From: Peptoniphilus_B koenoeneniae
Lineage (GTDB): Bacteria > Bacillota > Clostridia > Tissierellales > Peptoniphilaceae
Reading direction: 5' to 3'
Length of the DNA stretch: 64,000 bases
Assembly: GCF_030812875.1 (NCBI RefSeq)
Contig: NZ_JAUSTN010000005.1
Location: 156,733 to 220,732, forward strand
The notes below the pieces were generated by a model. It was not told where the DNA came from. It made no database searches and saw only the letters and a list, made by a program, of their open reading frames with translations. A program made the translations under genes and the position numbers. Of the stretch, positions 34,125-41,934 are shown one piece after another. The stretch's first letter is position 1. Each line of letters starts with the position of its first letter.

Positions 34125-35201
34125 CTACTTTGCAAGTCTTACAGGTAAAACTAAATATGTGTAAGAATCAGTGTTTATAATGCAAGGATTTACTGAATCT
34201 GTAAAATTAAGAACAACATCTTTATCTTCAATTATTTTTATTCCATCAAGAAGATATTTTGAGTTAAAGGCAATTGTAAGTTCATCTCCCTCAGTTTGGC
34301 AAGGAATTTCTTCAGTTACATTTCCTATTTCAGTATTTGAACTTATTACTAAACTATTTTTCTTTATTTCAAGTTTTATAAGATTTGCCCTTTCTTCTTT
34401 AGCAAGAAGAGATGCTCTTTCAAGACTTATTTGGAAAAGACCCCTGTCTACTTTTACTTTTGTAGTGTGGTTATCTCTTATTAAATCCTTGTAGCTGAAA
34501 TATTCTCCTCCAAATAAATTTGAATATAATTTTGTATTATCAAATTCAAATAAAATTTTATTTTCTCCAACTTTTACATCAACTTGAGAGTCTTCTAAAA
34601 TTTTTGAAAGTTCATTTAAACTTGTTGCCGGTATTATTGATTTACTTTCTTTAGTTTCCTTATTAAGTTTAACTAAACTCATTCTAAAACCATCAAGGGC
34701 AACAAAATTTATTCCCTTGGTGCAGTCCATATAAACACCTGTAAACATCTTTCTTGTATCTTCCTGAGAAACTGCAAAAGATGTTTTTCTTATAGCTTCT
34801 TTAAGTTCTTCACTGGAAATTTTAAAAGAATTTTTTTCTTCAAAATTTGTTACCATAGGATATTCATCGGGGCTTTGGCAAGTTATATTAAATTCACTCT
34901 TGTTGCAAATAATGTTCATATTGTGTTTTTCAATTCTTATTTTTATATCCGAATCGTCAAGTTTTCTTATTATATCTCCAAAAAGTCTTGAATTTACTAC
35001 AATTTTTCCCTCTTCTTCAACAATGGCACTTGCACTTGTTATAATTGTTAAATCAGTATCAGTACCTATTATTGTTAAGGTGTTGTTTTCTGCAACAAGT
35101 AAAAGACCTTCTAATATTTGCATAGCAGATCTTGAAGAAATTGCTTTTTGAGCTATTGATATATGTTTTGACAATTCTTTTTTGCTTATATTAAATTTCA
35201 T
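34125..35201 (-). CDS. dnaN: DNA polymerase III beta subunit (sliding clamp)
   Basis: 358 residues with the three-fold repeated clamp fold. Begins KFNISKKELSKHISIAQKAIS and ends with the conserved YLVLPVRLAK (family ending LPVRL). AGGTAACATG-type site just before the ATG (TGGAGG eight bases ahead). The upstream 144 bases hold the unwinding part of oriC. Confidence 0.98.
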   Translation of the reverse strand: MKFNISKKELSKHISIAQKAISSRSAMQILEGLLLVAENNTLTIIGTDTDLTIITSASAIVEEEGKIVVNSRLFGDIIRKLDDSDIKIRIEKHNMNIICNKSEFNITCQSPDEYPMVTNFEEKNSFKISSEELKEAIRKTSFAVSQEDTRKMFTGVYMDCTKGINFVALDGFRMSLVKLNKETKESKSIIPATSLNELSKILEDSQVDVKVGENKILFEFDNTKLYSNLFGGEYFSYKDLIRDNHTTKVKVDRGLFQISLERASLLAKEERANLIKLEIKKNSLVISSNTEIGNVTEEIPCQTEGDELTIAFNSKYLLDGIKIIEDKDVVLNFTDSVNPCIINTDSYTYLVLPVRLAK

Positions 35202-35345
35202 GTTACCTCCAATAATATAAAATTATATTAGTAATAGTAGTAGGAGCTGTTAATTTGTGGATAAGTATTTAACTTATTAAAAATTCAAAAGGAAGTCTTA
35301 TTTATAATTTGTTAATAAGTTTTTATAAGTCATAGTTTATTCACA
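35202..35345 (-). other. oriC: oriC, unwinding part (dnaA-dnaN intergenic)
   Basis: Read on the minus strand from dnaA to dnaN: DnaA-box variants TTATTCACA-type (35337-35345, plus strand) and TGTTAATAA (35310-35318), a perfect DnaA box TTATCCACA (reverse of 35256-35264), a short GC-richer step AGCTCC, DnaA-trios CTACTACTATTACTA (reverse of 35229-35243), then an AT-only stretch (35209-35230). This order is the basal unwinding system described for Bacillus subtilis, so strand opening should occur here. Confidence 0.85.
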
Positions 35346-36689
35346 TTAACTTTTAATTTCTTTTATGAGATCTCTTACCTTTATTTTTAAAGAAACATCT
35401 CTTTCAATGTCTTTTCTTATTTTTTCATAAGCGTGAATTACAGTGGAATGATCCCTTCCTCCAAATTCTTCCCCTATCTTAGGTAGGGACAAATCAGTCA
35501 GTTCTCTTGTAATGTACATGGCTATTTGTCTCGGGTAAGCTATCTCTCTTGTTCTTTTTTTTGAATTTATGTCATCAATACTAATGTCAAAGTTTTTTGA
35601 TATAACTTCTTTAATAAGTTTTGTGTTTATAACTTTTTTCTTTTTAGTATTGTAAATGTCTTTTATAGCTTCTTTTGCAAGTTCTTCTGTTATTTCTCCA
35701 TTTGCAAGTTTTGAAAAGGCCTTTACTCTTGTAAGAGCGCCTTCAAGTTCACGAATATTGCTTCTTACGTTATGAGCAATAAAATTTAAAACATTTTCTG
35801 GAACGTTAAAACCTTCAGTATCTGATTTTGAACGAAGAATGGCTATTCTCGTTTCAAGGTCCGGTGCTTGTATATCAACTATTAATCCCCAAGCAAACCT
35901 GGATACCAACCTTTCTTTTAAAGCTTTTATATCTTTAGGCGGTTTATCTGATGTAAGTACAATTTGTTTGTTTGCATCATGAAGGGCATTAAAAGTGTGA
36001 AAAAATTCTTCTTGAGTGCTTTCTTTGTCTGCAATAAATTGAATATCATCAATTAAAAGTACATCAACTGACCTGTATTTATTTCTGAAGTCTTCATTTT
36101 TTCCTGTCTTTATTGAATTTATAAGTTCATTCATAAACTGTTCACTTGTAACATAAAGGACTTTTTTATTGGGATCTTGACTTAATATAAAATGACCTAT
36201 AGCTTGCATTAAGTGAGTTTTACCAAGACCTACTCCTCCGTAGATAAAAAGAGGATTTGAATGAGCGGCTTCAGGATTTTCATAACTTTCTGCAGCTGCA
36301 AGACTTGCCGCATGGGCAAATTCATTGCTTTTTCCAACTATAAAATTTTCAAAATTATATTTAGGATTAAGCCTTGATTTTTCAATATAAAAGTCATCTT
36401 TAAAATTAAATCTATTTGTGTCTTCGTCATCTGCAATAATTTTAATGTCATAATGAACAGAGGAAGCTTCATAAAGACATCTTTTAATTAAATCCATATT
36501 TACTTTACTATTTTGAAGATATCTTTTTGTAAAATCATTGGGAACGGAAATTACAAATTCGTTATTTTCTCTATTAATTTCCCTGGGATTCATTTTTTTA
36601 AACCAAGTATTAAAAGATATTTCGCTCATGGAATTTTTTCTGATAAGATTCATAAAATTTTTCCAAATTTCAGAAATTTCCTGATTCAT
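35346..36689 (-). CDS. dnaA: Chromosomal replication initiator DnaA
   Basis: 447 residues. Domain I at 1-80 (helicase/DnaD contacts), short linker, AAA+ domain III with Walker A GGVGLGKTHL, Walker B VLLIDDIQFI and the ISM region, and domain IV with the DnaA signature GGRDHSTVIHAYEKI for DnaA-box recognition. AGGAGG precedes the ATG. Two DnaA boxes (36703-36711 and 36718-36726) lie within 40 bases of the start, so autoregulation is likely. Confidence 0.98.
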   Translation of the reverse strand: MNQEISEIWKNFMNLIRKNSMSEISFNTWFKKMNPREINRENNEFVISVPNDFTKRYLQNSKVNMDLIKRCLYEASSVHYDIKIIADDEDTNRFNFKDDFYIEKSRLNPKYNFENFIVGKSNEFAHAASLAAAESYENPEAAHSNPLFIYGGVGLGKTHLMQAIGHFILSQDPNKKVLYVTSEQFMNELINSIKTGKNEDFRNKYRSVDVLLIDDIQFIADKESTQEEFFHTFNALHDANKQIVLTSDKPPKDIKALKERLVSRFAWGLIVDIQAPDLETRIAILRSKSDTEGFNVPENVLNFIAHNVRSNIRELEGALTRVKAFSKLANGEITEELAKEAIKDIYNTKKKKVINTKLIKEVISKNFDISIDDINSKKRTREIAYPRQIAMYITRELTDLSLPKIGEEFGGRDHSTVIHAYEKIRKDIERDVSLKIKVRDLIKEIKS

Positions 36690-37053
36690 TTATTCCTCCT
36701 TAAGTGGATAAAAGTTATGTTGATAAAAAACATGTATAAAACTTATTAACAATTGTAGATATTTTGTAGATAAAAAGATTTATAAACAACTGTTAATAAG
36801 TTTATTTTGTTGATAAGTTTTGTATGAAAAGCTTAAATTGATAAAAAATAAAAAAAATAAAAATATTAAGAAACAGATTATTAACAGATTTATCAACAGT
36901 TTGTTAATAAGTATTTTTTTCAACAACAATTAAAATTATCCACATTTTTTTAATTATATTAACTTTATTTTAACAAATAAAATAAAAGTTATCAACAAGC
37001 ACACCCTCTTTAAAAAATTCAATAAAGGGCGAAAAAAAGGGCTTTATAAATAA
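36690..37053. other. oriC: oriC, upstream DnaA-box region
   Basis: About 360 AT-rich bases with ten DnaA-box-like 9-mers: 36703-36711, 36718-36726, 36743-36751, 36791-36799, 36808-36816, 36878-36886, 36890-36898, 36902-36910, 36936-36944 (perfect TTATCCACA) and 36989-36997. Most are one-base variants (TTATCAACA, TTATTAACA) on both strands. This corresponds to the incAB part of a bipartite origin. The dnaA promoter must also lie here. Confidence 0.88.
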
Positions 37054-37080
37054 AAAAGTGTTTCATTAAGAAACACTTTT
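37054..37080 (-). terminator. Terminator of the rpmH-jag operon
   Basis: AAAAGTGTTTC (37054-37064) pairs with GAAACACTTTT (37070-37080), 23 bases beyond the jag stop on the minus strand, with a T-run on that strand. It insulates oriC from leftward transcripts. Confidence 0.85.
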
Positions 37081-37102
37081 AAATTAAAATATTTTTAAAT
37101 TT

Positions 37103-37981
37103 TTAATATTTTCTTTCTCTTTGAATTACAATTCTTCTGTAAGGTTCTGTTCCTTCTGAATGAGTTAAAACTCCTTCAAAATTTTGAAGGGCTTCATGAA
37201 TTATTTTTCTTTCATGGGCATTCATAGGTTCAAGTTTTACAGACCTATTTGTTCTTACAACTTTTTTTGCCATTCTTTCTGAAAGACTTTCAAGAGTTTG
37301 TTTTCTTCTTTGTCTATAACCAGAAGAGTCTACTATTACTCTTACAAATCTGTCAGAATGTTTATTAATTATTAAACTTAAAAGATATTGGATTGCATCA
37401 AGGGTTACTCCTCTTTTTCCAATTACAATTCCAAGTTTTTTCTCGTCTCCTAAAATATTTACAGTTAAAACATTCTCTTCAAGAGATGTTTCCAACTCAT
37501 ATTCAAGATTTAAAGGAGTCATAACTTTTTCTATAAATTCTTTGGCAAGATTTTTAAATTCTTCTTCGTTTAGGCTGTAGTCGTAAGAATCTTCTTCTGA
37601 ATTATCTTCTTCAAGCTTTTCAACTTTATTTTCTTCAGCCTTTTCTTTATTTTCTTCTATTTTTTTATCTTCAATAAGATTTTTTTGAGAAAATTCTGAA
37701 TTTTTACTTACCTCAGTTTTGTTTTCTTTTTTGTTTTTAAGGTTTACCTTATTGCTCTTTTCTGATTCAAGGTCTGAACTAAAAATTTCTTTTAAAATAT
37801 CTTTAGTATCTTCTTTTTCACTTACCTTTACGGCTGCATCTTTTGAGCCGAATCCTAAAAAGCCCTTTGAGGCCTCTTGAAGGATTTCAATATTAACTTT
37901 GTCACGAGAAAGTTTTAGTTCTTTAAGAGCTTCATTTACTGCTTCATCTACGGTTTTTCCGGTTTTAATTACATAAGTCAT
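37103..37981 (-). CDS. jag: RNA-binding protein Jag/KhpB
   Basis: 292 residues. Jag-N domain (1-55: TYVIKTGKTVDEAVNEALKE, FLGFGSKDA), a Lys/Glu-rich low-complexity linker (about 65-135), a KH domain with the GKRGVTLDAI loop (about 185-225), and a C-terminal R3H domain (RSVKLEPMNAHERKIIHEAL). KhpB acts with KhpA in sRNA binding and control of cell elongation. The start overlaps the yidC stop (ATGA-type, four bases). Last gene of the rpmH operon, here ending at oriC. Confidence 0.95.
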   Translation of the reverse strand: MTYVIKTGKTVDEAVNEALKELKLSRDKVNIEILQEASKGFLGFGSKDAAVKVSEKEDTKDILKEIFSSDLESEKSNKVNLKNKKENKTEVSKNSEFSQKNLIEDKKIEENKEKAEENKVEKLEEDNSEEDSYDYSLNEEEFKNLAKEFIEKVMTPLNLEYELETSLEENVLTVNILGDEKKLGIVIGKRGVTLDAIQYLLSLIINKHSDRFVRVIVDSSGYRQRRKQTLESLSERMAKKVVRTNRSVKLEPMNAHERKIIHEALQNFEGVLTHSEGTEPYRRIVIQRERKY

Positions 37982-38697
37982 TGTTCAGCCTCCACTTCAC
38001 GTTTGATGATTATATTTTGAATTTGTGTTTGGAAAACTTGGAATAAACTGGAAACTATCCAGTATAATACAAGAGCCGCTGCAAATCTTCTGCCCATTAA
38101 AAAAATCATTATAGGCATAAGAATATTCATAGTATTCATCATGGACTTTGATTGTTCAGTTTGTTGCATTTTTGTAGCAGGATTATTTGACATTATCCAC
38201 GAAGACAAAAATGTAGCAAAAGCTGCAACAACAGGAAGTATTAGACTTGTATCCGGATGATCTATATTTTTAATATAGAAAAAATGTTTTGCTATTTGGT
38301 CATAGGCACCGGGTTCTGTAAAAACATATTTTGCCGGTTCATAAAAGACCCTATAAAATGCTAATAATATTATCATTTGAATAACCATGGGAAGACAACC
38401 GCTTAACATATTGTAGTTTGCATCTTTATAAAGCTGTTGTTGTTTAGCTGCAAGAGTTTTTGGATCTCCCTTGTACTTCTTTTGAATTTTTTGGAGTTCA
38501 GGTTGAAGTTCAGCCATTTTCTTTTGGTTTTTCATTTGAGAAATACTTATAGGCATAACTATAATCTTTAAAATTATTGTAGAGATAATAATAGTAATAG
38601 CAAAAATTGATATGCTTTTAGGTTCATTCATAATTCCTGAAAGGCTGTCATAAATAAATTTAAAAAACATACCTAATACTCTACTTATTGCTGACAT
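37978..38697 (-). CDS. yidC: Membrane protein insertase YidC
   Basis: 239 residues, Gram-positive type without a periplasmic domain and without a lipobox. The first helix is followed by TIILKIIVMPISISQMKNQKKM with the basic cytoplasmic hairpin (MAELQPELQKIQKKYKGDP), then GCLPMVIQMIILLAFYRV and a C-terminal ALVLYWIVSSLFQVFQTQI. It inserts membrane proteins with or without SecYEG. Tightly spaced in the rpmH operon. Confidence 0.96.
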   Translation of the reverse strand: MSAISRVLGMFFKFIYDSLSGIMNEPKSISIFAITIIISTIILKIIVMPISISQMKNQKKMAELQPELQKIQKKYKGDPKTLAAKQQQLYKDANYNMLSGCLPMVIQMIILLAFYRVFYEPAKYVFTEPGAYDQIAKHFFYIKNIDHPDTSLILPVVAAFATFLSSWIMSNNPATKMQQTEQSKSMMNTMNILMPIMIFLMGRRFAAALVLYWIVSSLFQVFQTQIQNIIIKREVEAEQ

Positions 38698-38709
38698 ATT
38701 TCCTCCTAT

Positions 38710-38925
38710 TTAGGGAAGAGGATCATAACCGCCTTTACATAGGGGATTGCATCTTAAAATTCTCTTAACTGAAAGATAGGTCCCTTTGAAAAAGCCATAT
38801 TTAATATAGGCTTCTTTGGCGTATTGGGAACATGTGGGATTAAATCTGCAGTGCCTACCTGGAAGCAGGTACGGAGAAATAATTTTTTGATAAAAGTTAA
38901 TTATTAAAATCATAATGTGTTTCAT
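38710..38925 (-). CDS. yidD: Membrane protein insertion efficiency factor YidD
   Basis: 71 residues with the family signature YQKIISPYLLPGRHCRFNPTCSQYA and a second block ILRCNPLCKGGYDPLP. The N-terminus is an amphipathic helix. Its start overlaps the rnpA stop as ATGA. Normal place between rnpA and yidC. Confidence 0.96.
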   Translation of the reverse strand: MKHIMILIINFYQKIISPYLLPGRHCRFNPTCSQYAKEAYIKYGFFKGTYLSVKRILRCNPLCKGGYDPLP

Positions 38926-39245
38926 TTAATCAGCTTCTTTCTATTTAAAATATGAGCGAAACTTTTTTTCATATCTTGGTAGCTCACTCCGAAAGTATCT
39001 TTTTTTAAAACAATTACAATGTCATAACCTGGCACGATTTCAAAATCTCTTAAAATCATTTTAAGTCTTCTTTTATATTTATTTCTTTGAACTGCATGAC
39101 CGAATTTTTTTGTTATGGTAAATCCAATCCTTGAAAAGTCCAAATTATTTTTTTTAATAAACATTGTATAGATTTTGTTGCCGGCTACATTTTTATTATT
39201 ATAAACTTTTTGAAAATCCCTGTTCTTTTTTAAAATTTCATTCAT
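38922..39245 (-). CDS. rnpA: Ribonuclease P protein component
   Basis: 107 residues. The conserved basic helix block AVQRNKYKRRLKMILRDF (family R-N-x-x-K-R-x-x-R) and FTITKKFGHAV identify RnpA, the protein subunit that helps the RNase P RNA bind pre-tRNA. Its ATG overlaps the rpmH stop by one base (TAATG). Confidence 0.96.
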   Translation of the reverse strand: MNEILKKNRDFQKVYNNKNVAGNKIYTMFIKKNNLDFSRIGFTITKKFGHAVQRNKYKRRLKMILRDFEIVPGYDIVIVLKKDTFGVSYQDMKKSFAHILNRKKLIK

Positions 39246-39379
39246 TATGCTGAAAGTTTCTTTCTTCCCTTTCTTCTTCTCGCTTTAATTACAGCTCTAC
39301 CGGATTTAGTTCTCATTCTTGCACGAAAACCGTGTTCTCTTTTTCTTTGTTTGTTTTTCGGTTGAAAAGTTCTCTTCAC
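39245..39379 (-). CDS. rpmH: Ribosomal protein bL34
   Basis: 44 residues starting with GTG at 39379 and reading MKRTFQPKNKQRKREHG, then FRARMRTKSGRAVIKARR and ending RKKLSA, a standard L34. AGGAGG lies eight bases ahead of the GTG. A full-consensus promoter is found 20 bases further upstream. First gene of rpmH-rnpA-yidD-yidC-jag, which here runs towards dnaA. Confidence 0.97.
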   Translation of the reverse strand: MKRTFQPKNKQRKREHGFRARMRTKSGRAVIKARRRKGRKKLSA

Positions 39380-39405
39380 AAATATCGCCTCCTCTCCACC
39401 ATAGA

Positions 39406-39434
39406 ATTATATTTATTTAATTCTACGGTGTCAA
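39406..39434 (-). promoter_or_regulatory. Consensus sigma-A promoter of rpmH operon
   Basis: On the minus strand TTGACA (39429-39434) and TATAAT (39406-39411) are separated by exactly 17 bases; both hexamers are perfect consensus. Transcription should start near 39399. Confidence 0.9.
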
Positions 39435-39489
39435 GTTTTTATCTTAACCTTAAGCCTTAAAATTTATTTAAATTTATTAAAAAATATTC

Positions 39490-39518
39490 TTGACTTTAAA
39501 ATTTTATAAGAGTAAAAT
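39490..39518 (+). promoter_or_regulatory. Promoter of the uracil permease gene
   Basis: TTGACT (39490-39495), 17-base spacer, TAAAAT (39513-39518). Divergent from the rpmH promoter. No PyrR attenuator or riboswitch is visible in the short leader. Confidence 0.65.
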
Positions 39519-39550
39519 TAGTAAAAATGTATAGAAGGAGAAAATTTATA

Positions 39551-40792
39551 ATGGAAAAATCAATTGAAAGAGAAAATTCATTCCAAGCTTTAAAAGTTGC
39601 TAAAAAGACTGTTTTGGCTTTGCAACATATGATTGCAATGTTCGGTGCAACTGTTTTGGTTCCTCTTTTAACAGGATTTAATGTTTCAACTTCATTAATG
39701 TGTGCGGGTATCGGTACTTTAATCTTCCATTTTTGTACGAAGAAAAAGGTACCGGTTTTTTTAGGTTCATCTTTTGCATTCATTCCTGTTATTCAAAGTG
39801 TTTCAAAAATTTACGGAAGTCTGTCATATGCTCAAGGAGGCATAATTGTGGCAGGCTTTTTGTATGTAATAATGTCTTTTTTAATAAAAAAGCTGGGAGT
39901 TGGAAAAATAACTTCATATTTTCCTCCCCAAGTAGTTGGTCCCATGGTTATTGTTATAGGTTTTAATTTACTTCCCACCGCTATTGGTATGGCAAGCTCA
40001 AATTATCTTGCAGCTGGAGTAACTTTTTTAACTTGCATTTGTCTTAATAAATTTGCAAAGGGCTTTTTAAAACAACTTTCCATAATAATTGCGGTTGTTG
40101 TGGGATATTTAATGAGTTTAAAACTTGGGATTGTAGATTTGGAGCCCTTAAGAACTGCTGAAAGTTTTGCAATACCTCCATTAAGTTTACCTAAATTTTC
40201 CTTTGGAGCTATTATGATAATTGCGCCTGTAGTTCTTGCAGTATTTATGGAACATATTGGAGATATAACTACAAATTCACAAGTTGTAGGGAAAAATTTT
40301 ATTGAAGATCCGGGTCTTAACAGAACTCTTTTAGGAGATGGACTTGCAACTATGTTTGCAGGATTTGTTGGAGGACCTGCAAATACAACTTACGGTGAAA
40401 ATACAGGAGTTTTAGCAATTACTAAAAATTATGATCCAAGTATTTTAAGACTTGCGGCTGTTTTTGCCATAGGTCTTGGTTGTATAGGCAAGATAGGAGG
40501 ATTTTTACAAACTATTCCAACTGCAGTTATGGGCGGAATAAGTGTCATTCTCTTCTCTATGATTGCCGTAATCGGAGTTAAGACTATTAAAAATTCTCAT
40601 ATGCCCTTTAATCTTAAAAATATAATTGTTATGGCAACTATATTGATTCTCGGTTTAGGTGGTCATGTGGGAATAAATGTGGGTATAAAAATAACGGATA
40701 TTGTTTCCATATCCGGTCTTTCTCTTGCAGCACTTGTGGGAGTAATCTTAAATGCAATTTTTAAGAAATATGAAGAATCTCTAAATAAATAA
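39551..40792 (+). CDS. uraA: Uracil permease (NCS2 family)
   Basis: 413 residues from the ATG at 39551, which has TAGAAGGAG ten bases ahead; an in-frame ATG at 39527 lies before that site and is less likely. About fourteen membrane helices. QHMIAMFGATVLVPLLTGF, FLGSSFAFIPV and the substrate-site block FMEHIGDITTNSQVVGKNF are typical of UraA-type uracil/proton symporters. Stand-alone gene with its own promoter and terminator, inserted between rpmH and mnmE. Confidence 0.93.
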   Translation: MEKSIERENSFQALKVAKKTVLALQHMIAMFGATVLVPLLTGFNVSTSLMCAGIGTLIFHFCTKKKVPVFLGSSFAFIPVIQSVSKIYGSLSYAQGGIIVAGFLYVIMSFLIKKLGVGKITSYFPPQVVGPMVIVIGFNLLPTAIGMASSNYLAAGVTFLTCICLNKFAKGFLKQLSIIIAVVVGYLMSLKLGIVDLEPLRTAESFAIPPLSLPKFSFGAIMIIAPVVLAVFMEHIGDITTNSQVVGKNFIEDPGLNRTLLGDGLATMFAGFVGGPANTTYGENTGVLAITKNYDPSILRLAAVFAIGLGCIGKIGGFLQTIPTAVMGGISVILFSMIAVIGVKTIKNSHMPFNLKNIIVMATILILGLGGHVGINVGIKITDIVSISGLSLAALVGVILNAIFKKYEESLNK

Positions 40793-40840
40793 AAGATTTT
40801 AAATTAAAAACTTTTTCATAAAATAAAAAGTCACCTTAAT

Positions 40841-40876
40841 AAAAAAGGTGGAATCTCTTTTGATTCCACCTTTTTT
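40841..40876. terminator. Strong bidirectional terminator
   Basis: A 15-base-pair perfect stem (40841-40855 with 40862-40876), core GGTGGAATC/GATTCCACC, A6 and T6 ends, six-base loop. It serves uraA and the convergent nrdB. Confidence 0.92.
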
Positions 40877-40882
40877 ATTTTA

Positions 40883-41923
40883 TTATAGGTCATCTTCTAT
40901 TATGCTGGATTTTGAGTAAGCTGATACTTTTGCTTCAAAGAAGTCGGTTTTTATTTCGTTTATGTCAGAATATTGACTTACCCACTTCATGCTTTCTGGT
41001 TCCTTGTCATAGCCTTCATAAAGGGCATCGAGACCTAAATTTTTTGCTCTTAAATTGCCTAAGTATTTTATATAATCTTCAACCATTTCTTCGTTTAGGC
41101 CTTGAATATTATTTCCTATTACATATTTTCCCCAGGCTATTTCTTCTTCCACACCTTTTTTAAGAAGGGCTCTGTATTCTTCAGTTTTTTCTTGGGTAAA
41201 AAGTTCAGGGCTTTCTTTTTTAAGATCTAGTATTATTGATCTAAAAAGCCAAAGGTGGGTGTTTTCATCTCTATTTATATATCTTATTTCCTGTACTGTT
41301 CCAGGCATCTTTCCATTTCTTCCCAAATTGTAGAAAAACATAAATCCGGAGTAAAAATAAATTCCTTCAAGAATATAATTTGCTATCATTGCCTTCATTA
41401 GAGTGTCTGTGTTTTTTTCATTTAAGAAACTTGCATATTGGTCTGTTATATATTTGTTTCTTTCAAGTAAAAATTTATCGTCCTTATATTGGTATAAGAT
41501 TTCCGTTCTTTCTTCCGGTGAACAGATGGTGTCTAAAATATAGGAATAGCTTTGAGAGTGTATTGATTCCTGAAAGGCTTGTATTGATAGACAAAGATTG
41601 ATTTCATTGGCAGTTATATAGGCTTCTAAGTTTGGAAGTTGTGCCGTTTGTATTGAATCAAGATAAATTAAAAAGCTTAAAATTTTATCATAGGCCTTTT
41701 TTTCATAGGGATCTAATTTTCTGTAATCTAAAACGTCCGTTGAAAGATTGATTTCTTCGGGAATCCAAAAGTTGTTCATGGCTTGTCTATACCAATCGCT
41801 GGTCCACTTGTATTTTATGTTGTTAAAATCATTTAAGTTAGTGGTATTTCCGTTAATTATTTTTCTTTTTGAAAGTTCAATGTCTCCATTTTCATTGAAA
41901 AGTCCTCTTCTTTTCAGTTCCAT
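40883..41923 (-). CDS. nrdB: Class Ia ribonucleotide reductase, beta (radical) subunit
   Basis: 346 residues from the ATG at 41923, preceded by AAAGGAGG; an earlier Met overlapping the nrdA end is not needed. All metal ligands can be placed: Asp in LDSIQ, Glu and His in FQESIHSQSY, Glu in LEGIYFY, Glu and His in RDENTHLW. The radical Tyr (SQSY) is present, so this is an oxygen-dependent tyrosyl-radical enzyme. It reduces ribonucleotides with NrdA. Eleven bases after nrdA. Confidence 0.95.
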   Translation of the reverse strand: MELKRRGLFNENGDIELSKRKIINGNTTNLNDFNNIKYKWTSDWYRQAMNNFWIPEEINLSTDVLDYRKLDPYEKKAYDKILSFLIYLDSIQTAQLPNLEAYITANEINLCLSIQAFQESIHSQSYSYILDTICSPEERTEILYQYKDDKFLLERNKYITDQYASFLNEKNTDTLMKAMIANYILEGIYFYSGFMFFYNLGRNGKMPGTVQEIRYINRDENTHLWLFRSIILDLKKESPELFTQEKTEEYRALLKKGVEEEIAWGKYVIGNNIQGLNEEMVEDYIKYLGNLRAKNLGLDALYEGYDKEPESMKWVSQYSDINEIKTDFFEAKVSAYSKSSIIEDDL

Positions 41924-41934
41924 TTTTTCCTCCT

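Noticed and set aside
36690..37053. AT-rich stretch with repeated 9-mers as a possible mobile element or iteron plasmid origin
   Set aside because: The 9-mers are DnaA boxes and the location upstream of dnaA fits chromosomal oriC.
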